A stretch of DNA of 64,000 nucleotides from Rhizobium leguminosarum bv. trifolii WSM1325. GTDB lineage: Bacteria > Pseudomonadota > Alphaproteobacteria > Rhizobiales > Rhizobiaceae. Made by a program: the position numbers and the translations under genes. Every line of letters begins with the position of its first letter. Within the stretch, counting starts at the first letter, position 1. A model generated the notes under the pieces. The model was not told the DNA's origin. It saw only the letters and a list, made by a program, of their open reading frames with translations, and made no database searches. The stretch covers positions 1,178,001 to 1,242,000 of the forward strand of contig CP001622.1 in NCBI GenBank assembly GCA_000023185.1. Direction: 5' to 3'. This document shows, in pieces, positions 45,272-54,351 of the stretch.

Positions 45272-46603
45272 TGTCCAGCCGATAGATGGGTAACAGATTG
45301 AACCGGATAGATGGGTTACAGTTCTCCCCCTTGTAAACCAGTGTCCGCCCCTGCGCCGGCTGGTCGGGGTTGCAGGGCGCTGGGGCGGACAAGCCGCTTG
45401 GTCTTCTTGTCGATGATGCCGAGCGGATGGGCATGGAAGCGTAGCGTCCAGATGCCCGCTTCACTCTCCTCGATCGCCACGACCTCGCCGGCCAGCGCTG
45501 CTGCGACATAGACGAGGTCACCGTTCCATTTGATCTCGCCACTGGAGCGCACCCGGCGCACCGCCGCCTCGGCCGGATAGTCCGGTTCAGGCAGGCGGTC
45601 GGGCAGGCGCCGCAGTGATGGTCGGTAATGATCAGCAGGCACGTCCATAGCGAGCGCCTCGTGTGGACGCTCGGCGTTGTAATTCTGGCGAAATGCGTCA
45701 AAGACCGCCTGCTGCGCGGCATGGTCGACCTCCGGCGCCATGGCCAGCGGCAGCATCGTCAGATGGAAGCGTTCGTGGCGGCCGTTCTGCTGCGGTTTGC
45801 CCGGCTGGATGCGCTCCAGGCCGATGCCGAGCTTGATGAACCGTACAGCAAGCGTCGTCAGCCCGGTGACGCCGATCGCCACGAAGGGCGAACCGTTGTC
45901 GCTGCGAAAGCGCTCCGGCAGTCCGTGCTCGGCAAACAGCCGCTCGAACACCGGCCAGGCCTCTACCTCGGCCGGCGTCGCGCAGGCTTCCAGCGCCAGC
46001 AGAAAGCGGCTCGCCGTATCCATCACCGTCAGTGGCTCGCAGCGCCGCCCATCGCGGGTCCTGAACCAGCCCTTGTAATCGGCGCTCCACACCGCATTGG
46101 GCCCGTTGGCCGGCGCGAACGGGCCGCAACCAGCCGCCCGCCAGCGATGCCGCCGGCGCCCGACCAGCCCGTGTCGCTTCAGGATCTCGCCTATCGTCGA
46201 GGCCGCCGGCCAGCAAAGCTGCGGCGCCGACCGCTTCAGCCGCGCCAGCACCTTCTTCGGCCCCCACTGCGGATTCGCCTCCTTCTCCGCCACGATCCGC
46301 GCCACCAGCTCCGCCGCCGTTGCCCGCCCGTGCTCAAGCGGCGCCCGCGGCAGGTCGATAAGCCCCGCAGGGCCGAGCGCCCGATACCGCTCCAACCATT
46401 TGTAGCCCGTCTTGCGCGATATCCCGTAGGCCGCACACAGCGCCGTCATCGTCTCCTCGCCCGCAAGACATTCCCCAACAAAGCGCAGCCGCTCGTCCAT
46501 GATGCCAGTCTCTCTCCAAACCATCGCCGGGCCCTCCCGGCTGCTAGAGAACTGTCACCTATGTAAACGGTCCGTTCTGTTACCTATCTATCCGGGTCGG
46601 ACA
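45272..46603 (-). mobile_element. IS481-family insertion sequence
   Basis: A 1,332-base element with imperfect terminal repeats starting TGTCC (left TGTCCAGCCGATAGATGGG, right end inverted TGTCCGACCCGGATAGATAGG) and a 4-bp target duplication CCTG (45268-45271 and 46604-46607). Each end carries a second internal copy of the GATAGATGGGT-like motif, giving bipartite ends. It contains one intact transposase and no cargo. Confidence 0.9.
45316..46524 (-). CDS. IS481-family transposase
   Basis: The 402-residue transposase has an N-terminal helix-turn-helix (MTALCAAYGISRKTGYKWLERY) and an rve-type integrase core with the DDE acids in VWSADYKGWF, RSDNGSPF and NGRHERFH. The reading frame is intact, so it may be active. 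ATG 46524 has GGGAGGG about eight bases upstream; ATG 46500 is an alternative. It fills almost the whole element. It cuts and joins DNA at the TGTCC ends, moving the element by a replicative or copy-paste type route typical of the family. Confidence 0.92.
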   Translation of the reverse strand: MVWRETGIMDERLRFVGECLAGEETMTALCAAYGISRKTGYKWLERYRALGPAGLIDLPRAPLEHGRATAAELVARIVAEKEANPQWGPKKVLARLKRSAPQLCWPAASTIGEILKRHGLVGRRRHRWRAAGCGPFAPANGPNAVWSADYKGWFRTRDGRRCEPLTVMDTASRFLLALEACATPAEVEAWPVFERLFAEHGLPERFRSDNGSPFVAIGVTGLTTLAVRFIKLGIGLERIQPGKPQQNGRHERFHLTMLPLAMAPEVDHAAQQAVFDAFRQNYNAERPHEALAMDVPADHYRPSLRRLPDRLPEPDYPAEAAVRRVRSSGEIKWNGDLVYVAAALAGEVVAIEESEAGIWTLRFHAHPLGIIDKKTKRLVRPSALQPRPAGAGADTGLQGGEL

Positions 46604-46839
46604 CCTGCCGGACATCTCCCCCACAGGTGGGGAGATTACAAGTGGCATGACCTTCTCGCATCTTGAACGTCTAGCCGAGTTGAATCGCTGATTGTTTGGG
46701 AACCCCCTGCGCCCAGCCAATCTCCCCACCTGTGGGGGAGATGCCCGGCAGGGCAGAGGGGGGCACACACGGCACAGCGTCAACGAAAAAGGGCGCCGCC
46801 TTCGCGCCGCCCTCCGTATTCCGTAGCAGAACCCCGAAC

Positions 46840-48198
46840 CTACTTCGCGTTCAAAAACTCGCCAACCTCAAGCAGGCTGAACTCGTTATTGTCGGCCTTG
46901 TCGACGGCGCGGCCGGCCGAGAAGGGCAGGTTGTTGTCGTTGCCGATGATGATGTGCGTGGCGTCGACGCGATCGACGTTTTCGATCGTCACGAACGGCA
47001 TGTCGTAGACGCCGTCCTTGCTGCCGGCCTTCTTCTTGTTGTCGGGGTCCTGAATGTTCAGGAGGTCGATATAGCCGATCTTGCGGACCGCCTTGCCGAC
47101 ATTGGCGTCGTTGAACTCGATCTTGTAGACGCGCTTCAGCACGGCCGGAGCTTCGAAACAATCCGGCTTCGGCTGCTTCGGGTCGGCGCAGGCCCTGTCC
47201 GTCGTGCCGGCGCCGTTGTCGCGCTCGATGACGAGAGCGGTGGTGTCGTCGAGCACGTTGAAGTCGCCGATCGATACCCCCTTGTCCTCGAACGGATAGA
47301 GCCAGCTGCGGCCGGTCCACTTCTTGGACGCGACATCGAACTCGATGACGCGGATGGCGGTGTGGCCGTCGATGGTTTCTACCGTGCGGTCATCCTTGTA
47401 GATGGCGCCTTCGAGCAGGCCGTAGAGCTTGGCGCCGTCCTTGGACATGGCGAGGCCCTCGAAGCCGCCGGAGCGCTTCAGATTGAAGACCGGCATCTTG
47501 GCGGCCGGGTTGGCCGGAACCGAGAGAAGTGGATTGTCGGGCGAAAGCACCGGCTTGCCGTCGAGCGTCGTCGGGATGACGTCGGTGAGGCGGCCTGACG
47601 TGTCGAACTTCAGGATGTAGGGACCGAATTCGTCGCCGAGCCAGAAGCCGTCTACAACCGGCTGGATCGATTCGATGTCAAAGTCGGCGCCGGTGAGATA
47701 ACGCGTGTCGGTGCCTTCAAGCACGATCGGGAACGGTGCAATCTTGTTGGGGTCGGAAAGGAAGAGGTTCTTGACGACTTCAGCCTTGTTGCCGGCCCAG
47801 TCGAACTTCATCTGGTGCAGGAAGAGCATGGAGTCAGACGAGTTGGACTTCGAGCCGAAGCCGTTGTCGGAGAGCGTCCAGAAGGTGCCGTCGGCCATCG
47901 TCTTGACCCCTGAGAAACCCTGGATCGGCTGACCGTCGAAGGGAAGCTTCAGATCGATGATGCGGGCGCCGTCCTTGCCGGGAGCGGTGCCGAGCGCTTC
48001 GGCGCGCTTACGGTCCGGCGTCGTAAACTTGCCGGAATGCTTGAGGAATTCGGGGGCATCGGCCGGTGCCGGAACCATGGTGTTGGCGGGCAGGATCGCC
48101 TGGCCGGCGAGTTTGGCCGGGAACTGCTGCTGGTCGGCCGAAGCGGCGCCCGCGACAAGGATGAAAAGCGATACGGAAGCAAAAAGGACGTTCTTCAT
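46840..48198 (-). CDS. Phytase-like esterase (PF13449-type), secreted
   Basis: The 452-residue protein has a Sec signal peptide (MKNVLFASVSLFILVAGAASA) and a beta-propeller type domain of the esterase-like phytase group: FSGVKTMADGTFWTLSDNGFGSKSNSSD, the GADFDIESIQPVVDGFWLGDEFGPYIL segment, FEGLAMSKDGAKLYGLLEG and NVLDDTTALVIERDNG. It should be periplasmic or extracellular. The related fold is described as an esterase-like phytase, with phosphate release inferred rather than shown. A candidate Pho box lies 51-68 bases upstream of the start, and ppk-ppx is close by. It is separated from ppx by the nested mobile elements. Confidence 0.85.
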   Translation of the reverse strand: MKNVLFASVSLFILVAGAASADQQQFPAKLAGQAILPANTMVPAPADAPEFLKHSGKFTTPDRKRAEALGTAPGKDGARIIDLKLPFDGQPIQGFSGVKTMADGTFWTLSDNGFGSKSNSSDSMLFLHQMKFDWAGNKAEVVKNLFLSDPNKIAPFPIVLEGTDTRYLTGADFDIESIQPVVDGFWLGDEFGPYILKFDTSGRLTDVIPTTLDGKPVLSPDNPLLSVPANPAAKMPVFNLKRSGGFEGLAMSKDGAKLYGLLEGAIYKDDRTVETIDGHTAIRVIEFDVASKKWTGRSWLYPFEDKGVSIGDFNVLDDTTALVIERDNGAGTTDRACADPKQPKPDCFEAPAVLKRVYKIEFNDANVGKAVRKIGYIDLLNIQDPDNKKKAGSKDGVYDMPFVTIENVDRVDATHIIIGNDNNLPFSAGRAVDKADNNEFSLLEVGEFLNAK

Positions 48199-48248
48199 AA
48201 TATCCCCGTGGAGCGGATTGCAAAGGCCTTCCGCTTAGCAGGGCTTTA

Positions 48249-48266
48249 ATGTCAGCGAATTGACGG
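48249..48266 (-). promoter_or_regulatory. Candidate Pho box upstream of the phytase-like gene
   Basis: Read on the minus strand, CCGTCAAttcgCTGACAT matches 11 of 14 defined positions of the PhoB consensus with correct spacing, 51 bases upstream of the start. No strong -10 was seen after it, so it is the weakest of the three boxes in this window. Confidence 0.5.
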
Positions 48267-48303
48267 TTGGGTGAAGCTTTGGTGACGTGAGGTCAGACGG
48301 TGC

Positions 48304-49365
48304 TCAGCCGTGCAGAATGACGGCCGGCGCGTTCAGCACGGTGACCGCGCGCGAGGAAAGCGCCATGACGCCGAGTGCCTGACCGCGTCCCTTCACGGCA
48401 TGGGTGCCGAGATCCTCGCAGGATATCTCGTCAGGAAACTCCATGCGCCGGGCAAGCTCGCTGGATATCAGAACCGATCGGTTCAGACTGCGGCAGAGCG
48501 TCTCCAGCCGGGCAGTGGTGTTCACCGTATCGCCGAAATAGCTGATCTTATGATGATCGACACCGATTTCGGCGGTGATGATCTCGCCGCCGTGAAGGGC
48601 GGCGCGGAGCTTCGGTACCTGCCCGTAATTTTTCCGCCAGCCGGCGGCATTGGCTTCGATATCGGCAAGGATATCGAACATGCAGCGCACGCAGCGCGCA
48701 TTCTTGACGCCGCGGGTAAGCGGCCAGGTGATGATCGCTGCATCGCCGACATAGTCATTGATCATGCCCTTGTGGCGCCTGACGGGCTCGGCGAAGGTTG
48801 CAAACAGCGAGCTCAGCAGCTGTTGCGCCCTGAGGTCGCCGTGCTTTTCGGCAAAAGCCGTCGAATCGACGAGGTCGATGAACAGAAAGACGCGCTCTTC
48901 CTTGACCGGATTGCGGTAGCGGCTGATGAGCATGCTGAGGAAAACTTCACGACCGAGCAGTTCTCGCACGCGCAAGACGAAGATCAGCATGGTGCAGACC
49001 GCCAACGCATAGACGAAGACTTCGAACGGCATGATGACGAGGTCGAGGAGCGACGCCGGCTTCACCATGCCGAGCGACCAGAGCAGCAGGCCGGCGCAGG
49101 CAAAGCCGATGCTCATCAGGATTTCGTAGATCAGCAGCTCGGTGATGATGAAGGCGAAGGTCGGCAGCTTCTGGATGCGCCTGTAGAGTGCTCGAAACAG
49201 CACCTTACGCTCGAAGGCGAGGATCGGCATGCCGATGAAGAGCGCGAAGATCGCCCCGACAATCGGTGTCTGATTGGAGTAGAACATCAGATCATAGATG
49301 ACGCCGCTGGCCGCAAGGACGATCGTGATCAGGATCCAATTCTGTGTCGGAGATATTTCCCGCAT
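48304..49365 (-). CDS. Membrane-bound class III adenylate/guanylate cyclase
   Basis: The 353-residue protein has about five to six membrane segments in the first 130 residues (WILITIVLAASGVIYDLMFY, PIVGAIFALFIGMPILAF, FAFIITELLIYEILMSIGFACAGLLLW, and so on) and a C-terminal class III cyclase domain. The two metal-binding aspartates are in FLFIDLVDSTAFAEKHGD and NDYVGDAAIITWP, and HGGEIITAEIG with KISYFGDTVNTTARLE forms the rest of the active site. Most alphaproteobacteria, including rhizobia, carry many such cyclases with varied sensors. What the membrane part senses is not known. It stands alone. Confidence 0.88.
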   Translation of the reverse strand: MREISPTQNWILITIVLAASGVIYDLMFYSNQTPIVGAIFALFIGMPILAFERKVLFRALYRRIQKLPTFAFIITELLIYEILMSIGFACAGLLLWSLGMVKPASLLDLVIMPFEVFVYALAVCTMLIFVLRVRELLGREVFLSMLISRYRNPVKEERVFLFIDLVDSTAFAEKHGDLRAQQLLSSLFATFAEPVRRHKGMINDYVGDAAIITWPLTRGVKNARCVRCMFDILADIEANAAGWRKNYGQVPKLRAALHGGEIITAEIGVDHHKISYFGDTVNTTARLETLCRSLNRSVLISSELARRMEFPDEISCEDLGTHAVKGRGQALGVMALSSRAVTVLNAPAVILHG

Positions 49366-49437
49366 GCCGCCTCTGCGCCGTGATGTTGGTTAAGGCCATT
49401 GTTTCAGGCCGGAAAAAACCGTCAAGCGAATTCGAAT

Positions 49438-49512
49438 CTACAGCGCCGCGCGTCCTTTTCAGACGCGCGGCGCTGTAGCATTTGAATGACTGCGTGATTT
49501 TGTCCTAAAATC
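49438..49512. repeat. Dispersed hairpin repeat, copy 4 (perfect 17-bp palindrome)
   Basis: CTACAGCGCCGCGCGTC (49438-49454) and its exact inverse GACGCGCGGCGCTGTAG (49462-49478) flank a seven-base loop CTTTTCA. The following GCATTTGAATGACTGCGTGA and a weaker stem match the tail of the other copies. It lies between the cyclase and rnd. Confidence 0.85.
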
Positions 49513-49542
49513 GATGCCGATTTAAGGCGTGATGCACTCGCC

Positions 49543-50688
49543 TCAGAGGCTGACGGTTTCGACCTTCCGGTCGACGAAGCGCAGAGCGATCGCGCCCTGG
49601 ATCAGTTGCAGTGCCGGCTCGCCGAAAAGATCGCGCCGCCAGCCGTGCAGGGCGGCGACTTCGGCCTTCTCGCCCTCGGCGGCGATCTTGTCGAGATCCT
49701 CGCTGTTGGCGATCACCTTCGGCGCCACGCCGTGTTTTTCCGATATCAGCTTCAGCAGCACCTTCAGCAATTCGACGGCAGCAGCGGCCCCCTCGGGCGC
49801 CTGCGCCTGGCGCGGTACATGCGGCATATCGGCCTTCGGAAGAGCAAGAGCGGTGTTGACGGCCTCGATGACCGCGGCGCCGGAAGTCGAGCGCTCCCAA
49901 CCCTTCGGAATGGTGCGCAGACGGCCGAGCGCCTCGGTATCCTTGGGCTGCTGCTGGGCGATCTCGTAGATCGCATCATCCTTCAGCACCCGCGAACGCG
50001 GCACGTTGCGGGCGCGCGCCTCGCGTTCGCGCCAGGCGGCGACATATTTCAGGATCGCCAGCTCCTGCGGCTTGCGCAGGCGCATCTTCAGCCGCTGCCA
50101 GGCATCGTCGGGATGCATGTCGTAGGTTTCGCGCGACTCGAGAATGTCCATTTCCTCGGAGAGCCAGGAGCTGCGGCCTTCGCGATCGAGTTCCGCCTTC
50201 AGTGACAGGTAGACGTCGCGCAGGTGGGTGACGTCAGCCAGCGCATAATCGAGCTGTTTGTCCGAGAGCGGCCGGCGGCTCCAGTCGGTGAAGCGCGACG
50301 ACTTGTCGATATGGACGTTCTTGATGCGGCTGACCAACTGGTCATAGGAGACGCTGTCGCCGAAGCCGCAGACCATGGCGGCGACCTGCGTGTCGAAGAT
50401 CGGATGCGGAATGAGATTGCCGCGATTGAAGATGATTTCGATGTCCTGGCGCGCCGCGTGAAAGACCTTCAGCACCTTCGTATCGGCCATCAGCTCGAAG
50501 AAGGGGGCGAGATCGATGCCCTTGGCCAGCGGATCGACGAGAACTTCCGTCCTCGGGCTTGCCATCTGGATCAGGCAGAGCTCCGGCCAGAAGGTCGTTT
50601 CGCGCAGGAATTCGGTGTCGATGGTGATGAAGTCGGACTTGGCCAGCTCTTTGCAGGCGGCCGCCAAATCGGCGGTGGTTTCGATCAT
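49543..50688 (-). CDS. rnd: Ribonuclease D
   Basis: RNase D trims the 3' ends of tRNAs and other small RNAs. The 381-residue protein has the DEDDy exonuclease domain: FITIDTEFLRETTFWP (Asp and Glu), VFHAARQDIEII (Asp) and YALADVTHLRDVYL (Tyr and Asp), followed by an HRDC domain (VAAWREREARARNVPRSRVLKDDAIYEIAQQQP). Length is normal. It lies downstream of the multicopper oxidase on the same strand, with a 164-base gap. Confidence 0.95.
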   Translation of the reverse strand: MIETTADLAAACKELAKSDFITIDTEFLRETTFWPELCLIQMASPRTEVLVDPLAKGIDLAPFFELMADTKVLKVFHAARQDIEIIFNRGNLIPHPIFDTQVAAMVCGFGDSVSYDQLVSRIKNVHIDKSSRFTDWSRRPLSDKQLDYALADVTHLRDVYLSLKAELDREGRSSWLSEEMDILESRETYDMHPDDAWQRLKMRLRKPQELAILKYVAAWREREARARNVPRSRVLKDDAIYEIAQQQPKDTEALGRLRTIPKGWERSTSGAAVIEAVNTALALPKADMPHVPRQAQAPEGAAAAVELLKVLLKLISEKHGVAPKVIANSEDLDKIAAEGEKAEVAALHGWRRDLFGEPALQLIQGAIALRFVDRKVETVSL

Positions 50689-50852
50689 ATCATTTCATTC
50701 GCAAGGAAAAGGTCGGTTGAACCTTCCTTCTCCTTTCGGTTCGATATGTCAATACAACAGCATACGCTTCGAGCATTGCTGGCGAAGAATCACGTCCAAA
50801 CTGAGGCAAGGTGCGATGCACGGCTGCAATCGCGGTGAAAGTGCAGGCGGCC

Positions 50853-52244
50853 TCAGCTTACCCTGAGATAGCTCGTCATCCCCGTCTTCTGATGCTCGAT
50901 GATATGGCAATGCAGCAGCCAGTCGCCGGGATTGTCGGCGACGAAGGCAAGCTGCACCTTCTCGTCCGGCTGGATGAGATAGGTATCGGAGACCAGCGGC
51001 ATCACCTCCCGCGTCGAGGAGGAGATCACCGTGAAGCTCATCCCGTGCAGATGGATCGGATGGGCATGCGGCGTGGTATTTTCCAGATTGAAGACATAGC
51101 TCTTGCCGAGTTTCAATTCCGCCAGCGGCGCCGTCGGATCGGGTGTATCGCCTGGCCATGGCACCTTGTTGATGGCCCAGAAACTGTAGCCCAGCGTGCC
51201 GCAGATGCTTTCGACGGCGGCATTCTCGGCAGTGGCGCTCAGTATCAGCGGGATCTGCTCGGCAGCGGTTAGATCGGCCTTCGGGACGGGGTTGTCGACA
51301 AGCGGCCCGAGATCTTCGATGGCGCGCTTCAACGATGATCCGACCGCGCGCAGGCTGGCGATCGTCTTCGGCGCCGTGCCGCGGATATCCTCCAGCGTCG
51401 CGACCGCGCCTTCATCATCCGGCATGCGCATGGCAAGATCGAGCCGTTGACCCGGTCCGATCTGCAGCAGGTCGAGGGGAAAACGCTTCGGCACCGGATT
51501 GCCGTCGATCGCAATCACGGTGGCATCGGCGCCTTCCATCTTCAACGAGAAGATCCGCGTCACGTCGGTCACGGCAATACGCAGCCGCACCAGCCCGCCG
51601 GCCGGCGCGTCATATCGTGGTTCCCGATGCCAGTTGGCGGTGCGCACCGTGCCGTAGGTGCCGGTCTTGGCAGCATCCCGCGGCCGGAAGGGAGCGATGA
51701 ATTGTCCATCGCCGCCGAGCCGCCAGTCGCGCAGGTTCAGCACCACCTCGGCATCGAATTCCGGATCGGCCGGATCTTCGACGACGATGACACCGGTCAT
51801 GCCGTGCCCCATCTGCGTCAGCGTGTTGCAATGCGGATGATACCAGAAGGTGCCGGCATCGGGCGGCGTGAAGGCATAGTCGAAGCTGTCGCCGGTATAG
51901 ACGTAAGGCTGCGTCATGAACGGCACACCGTCCATGCGGTTGTCGATGCGCAGCCCGTGCCAGTGGATCGTCGTCGGCTCGTCGAGTCCATTTTTCAGCC
52001 GCGCGGCATAGGGCCGCCCCTTCCTCATCCGCAGGACCGGCGGCATGCCGTCATGGCCCCAGCTCATGATATCCGTGGTCGGTCCCGCCTCGGTCAGCAT
52101 GGCTTCGGTCTTCACTGCCGTCAGCAGCTGCGGCTCGGGAGCCGCCTCGGCAAAACCGTATTTACCGGCAATGCCGATGCCGACACCATAGGCACCCGCA
52201 ACAGCGGATGCCTTCAAGAGGTTGCGGCGGCTAAGGAGAGGCAT
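50853..52244 (-). CDS. Multicopper oxidase (Tat-exported)
   Basis: The 463-residue protein begins with a twin-arginine signal (SRRNLLKASAVAGAYGVGIGIAG) and has three cupredoxin domains with the copper sites HWHGLRIDNRMDG, FWYHPHCNTLTQMGHG, HAHPIHLHGMSF and LLHCHIIEHQKTGMTS. All ten usual histidines/cysteine ligands can be found. It is folded in the cytoplasm and exported by Tat to the periplasm. Possible roles include copper(I) or metal oxidation and phenol oxidation; the methionine-rich loop typical of CueO is not obvious. There is no copA or cus gene next to it. It is divergent from aspS. Confidence 0.9.
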   Translation of the reverse strand: MPLLSRRNLLKASAVAGAYGVGIGIAGKYGFAEAAPEPQLLTAVKTEAMLTEAGPTTDIMSWGHDGMPPVLRMRKGRPYAARLKNGLDEPTTIHWHGLRIDNRMDGVPFMTQPYVYTGDSFDYAFTPPDAGTFWYHPHCNTLTQMGHGMTGVIVVEDPADPEFDAEVVLNLRDWRLGGDGQFIAPFRPRDAAKTGTYGTVRTANWHREPRYDAPAGGLVRLRIAVTDVTRIFSLKMEGADATVIAIDGNPVPKRFPLDLLQIGPGQRLDLAMRMPDDEGAVATLEDIRGTAPKTIASLRAVGSSLKRAIEDLGPLVDNPVPKADLTAAEQIPLILSATAENAAVESICGTLGYSFWAINKVPWPGDTPDPTAPLAELKLGKSYVFNLENTTPHAHPIHLHGMSFTVISSSTREVMPLVSDTYLIQPDEKVQLAFVADNPGDWLLHCHIIEHQKTGMTSYLRVS

Positions 52245-52497
52245 GCGGACGCTCCACGGTGAGAATGCCGATCCTTGTAAAGTTGACCGGCAGCTTCAGC
52301 AATACAGGAAGCGCGGCCAAACTGCCGCAGCATACGGGTCGCAGCCTCGCCATAAACGCGTGCCAAACGCCCGGCCGCGTGCGCCAAGCCTTGACAAATC
52401 GGAGCGTCCATGCGCTTTTCCGCCCGATTTTCTTGTCGGCGCTTGAGGGTCTTGGAACCCTTGCTGCCGTCTTAAGCCACATCCAGGATTTGAGATC

Positions 52498-54288
52498 ATG
52501 CATCGCTATCGCAGCCACACATGTGCCGCCCTCCGCAAGTCGGATGTCGGCTCGACCGTCCGTATTTCCGGCTGGGTTCACCGCGTTCGCGACCATGGCG
52601 GCGTTCTCTTCATCGACCTTCGCGACCATTACGGCATCACCCAGGTGGTCGCCGATCCTGATAGCCCGGCCTTCAAGATGGCGGAAACCGTGCGCGGCGA
52701 ATGGGTCATCCGCATCGATGGCCTCGTCAAGGCGCGCACCGAAGACACCGTCAACAAGACCATGGCGACTGGCGAGATCGAGCTCTACGCGCAGGAGATC
52801 GAAGTCCTCTCCGCCGCCAAGGAATTGCCGCTGCCGATCTTCGGCGAGCCGGATTATCCCGAAGACGTCCGCCTGAAGTATCGCTTCCTCGATCTTCGCC
52901 GCGAAACGCTGCACAAGAACATCGTCAAGCGCACCCAGGTGATCTCCGCCATGCGCCGCGAAATGGGCAATGTCGGCTTTACCGAATATACGACGCCGAT
53001 CCTGACGGCCTCCTCGCCGGAAGGCGCGCGCGACTTCCTCGTGCCGTCCCGCATCCATCCCGGCACCTTCTACGCGCTGCCGCAGGCGCCGCAGCAGTAC
53101 AAGCAACTGCTGATGGTGGCGGGCTTCGACCGTTATTTCCAGATCGCGCCCTGCTTCCGCGACGAAGACCCGCGCGCCGACCGCCTACCGGGTGAATTCT
53201 ACCAGCTCGACCTCGAAATGAGCTTCGTCACCCAGGAAGACGTCTGGGACACGATGGGTCCGCTGATGACAGGCATTTTCGAAGAGTTCGCCGAAGGCAA
53301 GCCGGTCACCAAGGAATGGCCGCGCATCCCCTATGACGTGGCGATCCGTAAATATGGTTCGGACAAGCCGGACCTGCGCAACCCCATCGTCATGGAAGCG
53401 GTCACCGAACATTTCGCCGGCTCCGGCTTCAAGGTCTTCGCCGGCATGATCGCCTCTAACCCGAAGGTCGAGATCTGGGCGATCCCGGCAAAGACCGGCG
53501 GTTCCAGAGCGTTCTGCGATCGCATGAATGCCTGGGCGCAGTCGACCGGTCAGCCTGGCCTCGGCTACATCTTCTGGCGCAAGGAAGGTGACAAGCTCGA
53601 GGGCGCCGGCCCGCTTGCAAAGAACATCGGCGAGGAGCGCACCGACGCGATCCGTACCCAGCTCGGTCTCGATGACGGGGACGCCTGCTTCTTCGTTGCC
53701 GGCGATCCGGCGAAGTTCTACAAGTTTGCCGGTGAAGCCCGCACCAAGGCCGGCGAAGAGCTGAACCTTGTCGATCGCGACCGTTTCGAACTCTGCTGGA
53801 TCGTCGACTTCCCGTTCTTCGAATGGAGCGAGGAAGAAAAGAAAGTCGATTTCGCGCACAACCCGTTCTCGATGCCGCAGGGCGGCCTCGAAGCGCTGCA
53901 GAGCCAGGATCCGTTGACCATCAAGGCGTTCCAGTATGATGCCGTCTGCAACGGCTTCGAAATCGCCTCAGGCTCGATCCGTAACCAGTCGCCGGAAACC
54001 ATGGTGGCCGCCTTCGAGAAGGTCGGCCTCAGCCAGCAGGATGTCGAGGATCGTTTCGGCGGCCTCTATCGCGCCTTCCAGTACGGCGCGCCCCCGCATG
54101 GCGGTGCTGCCTTCGGTATCGACCGTATCATCATGCTGCTCGTCGGCGCGAAGAACCTGCGCGAAATCTCGCTGTTCCCGATGAACCAGCAGGCCCAGGA
54201 CCTGCTGATGGGCGCGCCGAGCCCGGCAACCCCGACACAGCTGCGCGAGCTCTCGATCCGGCCGATCCCGCCGGTCAAGAAAGACTGA
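52498..54288 (+). CDS. aspS: Aspartate-tRNA ligase (probably Asp/Asn non-discriminating)
   Basis: AspRS charges tRNA-Asp in the cytosol. The 596-residue protein has an OB-fold anticodon domain ([32 protein letters not shown]), class II motif 1 ([34 protein letters not shown]), motif 2 ([15 protein letters not shown]), a bacterial insertion domain and motif 3 ([20 protein letters not shown]). Many alphaproteobacterial enzymes of this type also charge tRNA-Asn, followed by GatCAB transamidation; the sequence alone does not settle this. A strong terminator follows. Start ATG 52498 leaves a 253-base gap to the divergent multicopper oxidase, in which no gene was found. Confidence 0.96.
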   Translation: MHRYRSHTCAALRKSDVGSTVRISGWVHRVRDHGGVLFIDLRDHYGITQVVADPDSPAFKMAETVRGEWVIRIDGLVKARTEDTVNKTMATGEIELYAQEIEVLSAAKELPLPIFGEPDYPEDVRLKYRFLDLRRETLHKNIVKRTQVISAMRREMGNVGFTEYTTPILTASSPEGARDFLVPSRIHPGTFYALPQAPQQYKQLLMVAGFDRYFQIAPCFRDEDPRADRLPGEFYQLDLEMSFVTQEDVWDTMGPLMTGIFEEFAEGKPVTKEWPRIPYDVAIRKYGSDKPDLRNPIVMEAVTEHFAGSGFKVFAGMIASNPKVEIWAIPAKTGGSRAFCDRMNAWAQSTGQPGLGYIFWRKEGDKLEGAGPLAKNIGEERTDAIRTQLGLDDGDACFFVAGDPAKFYKFAGEARTKAGEELNLVDRDRFELCWIVDFPFFEWSEEEKKVDFAHNPFSMPQGGLEALQSQDPLTIKAFQYDAVCNGFEIASGSIRNQSPETMVAAFEKVGLSQQDVEDRFGGLYRAFQYGAPPHGGAAFGIDRIIMLLVGAKNLREISLFPMNQQAQDLLMGAPSPATPTQLRELSIRPIPPVKKD

Positions 54289-54308
54289 GATCATCTGATC
54301 CCGAATGC

Positions 54309-54334
54309 AAAAGCCCGGCAATCGCCGGGCTTTT
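54309..54334 (+). terminator. Rho-independent terminator after aspS
   Basis: GCCCGGC and GCCGGGC pair with a four-base loop, flanked by AAAA and TTTT, 20 bases after the aspS stop. It lies between convergent genes (the esterase ends at 54352) and likely stops both. Confidence 0.92.
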
Positions 54335-54351
54335 CTGCTTGTATCGTTCGT

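Larger units (their letters stand above)
45241..46776. repeat. Inverted-repeat element (MITE-like), interrupted by an IS481-family copy
   Basis: The left arm 45241-45271 continues after the IS at 46604-46637; the right arm is 46719-46776 in inverted orientation. Without the IS and one copy of the target duplication it is about 200 bases with roughly 60-base near-identical inverted ends (TGTGCCGTGTGTGCCCCCC ... ACAGGTGGGGAGATT). No coding capacity is seen in it. The arms are imperfect, suggesting an older insertion. Confidence 0.78.

Noticed and set aside
52245..52497. Metal-responsive (CueR-like) operator upstream of the multicopper oxidase
   Set aside because: I looked for the usual ACCTTCC-N7-GGAAGGT type dyad and found only weak partial matches, not enough to claim a site.
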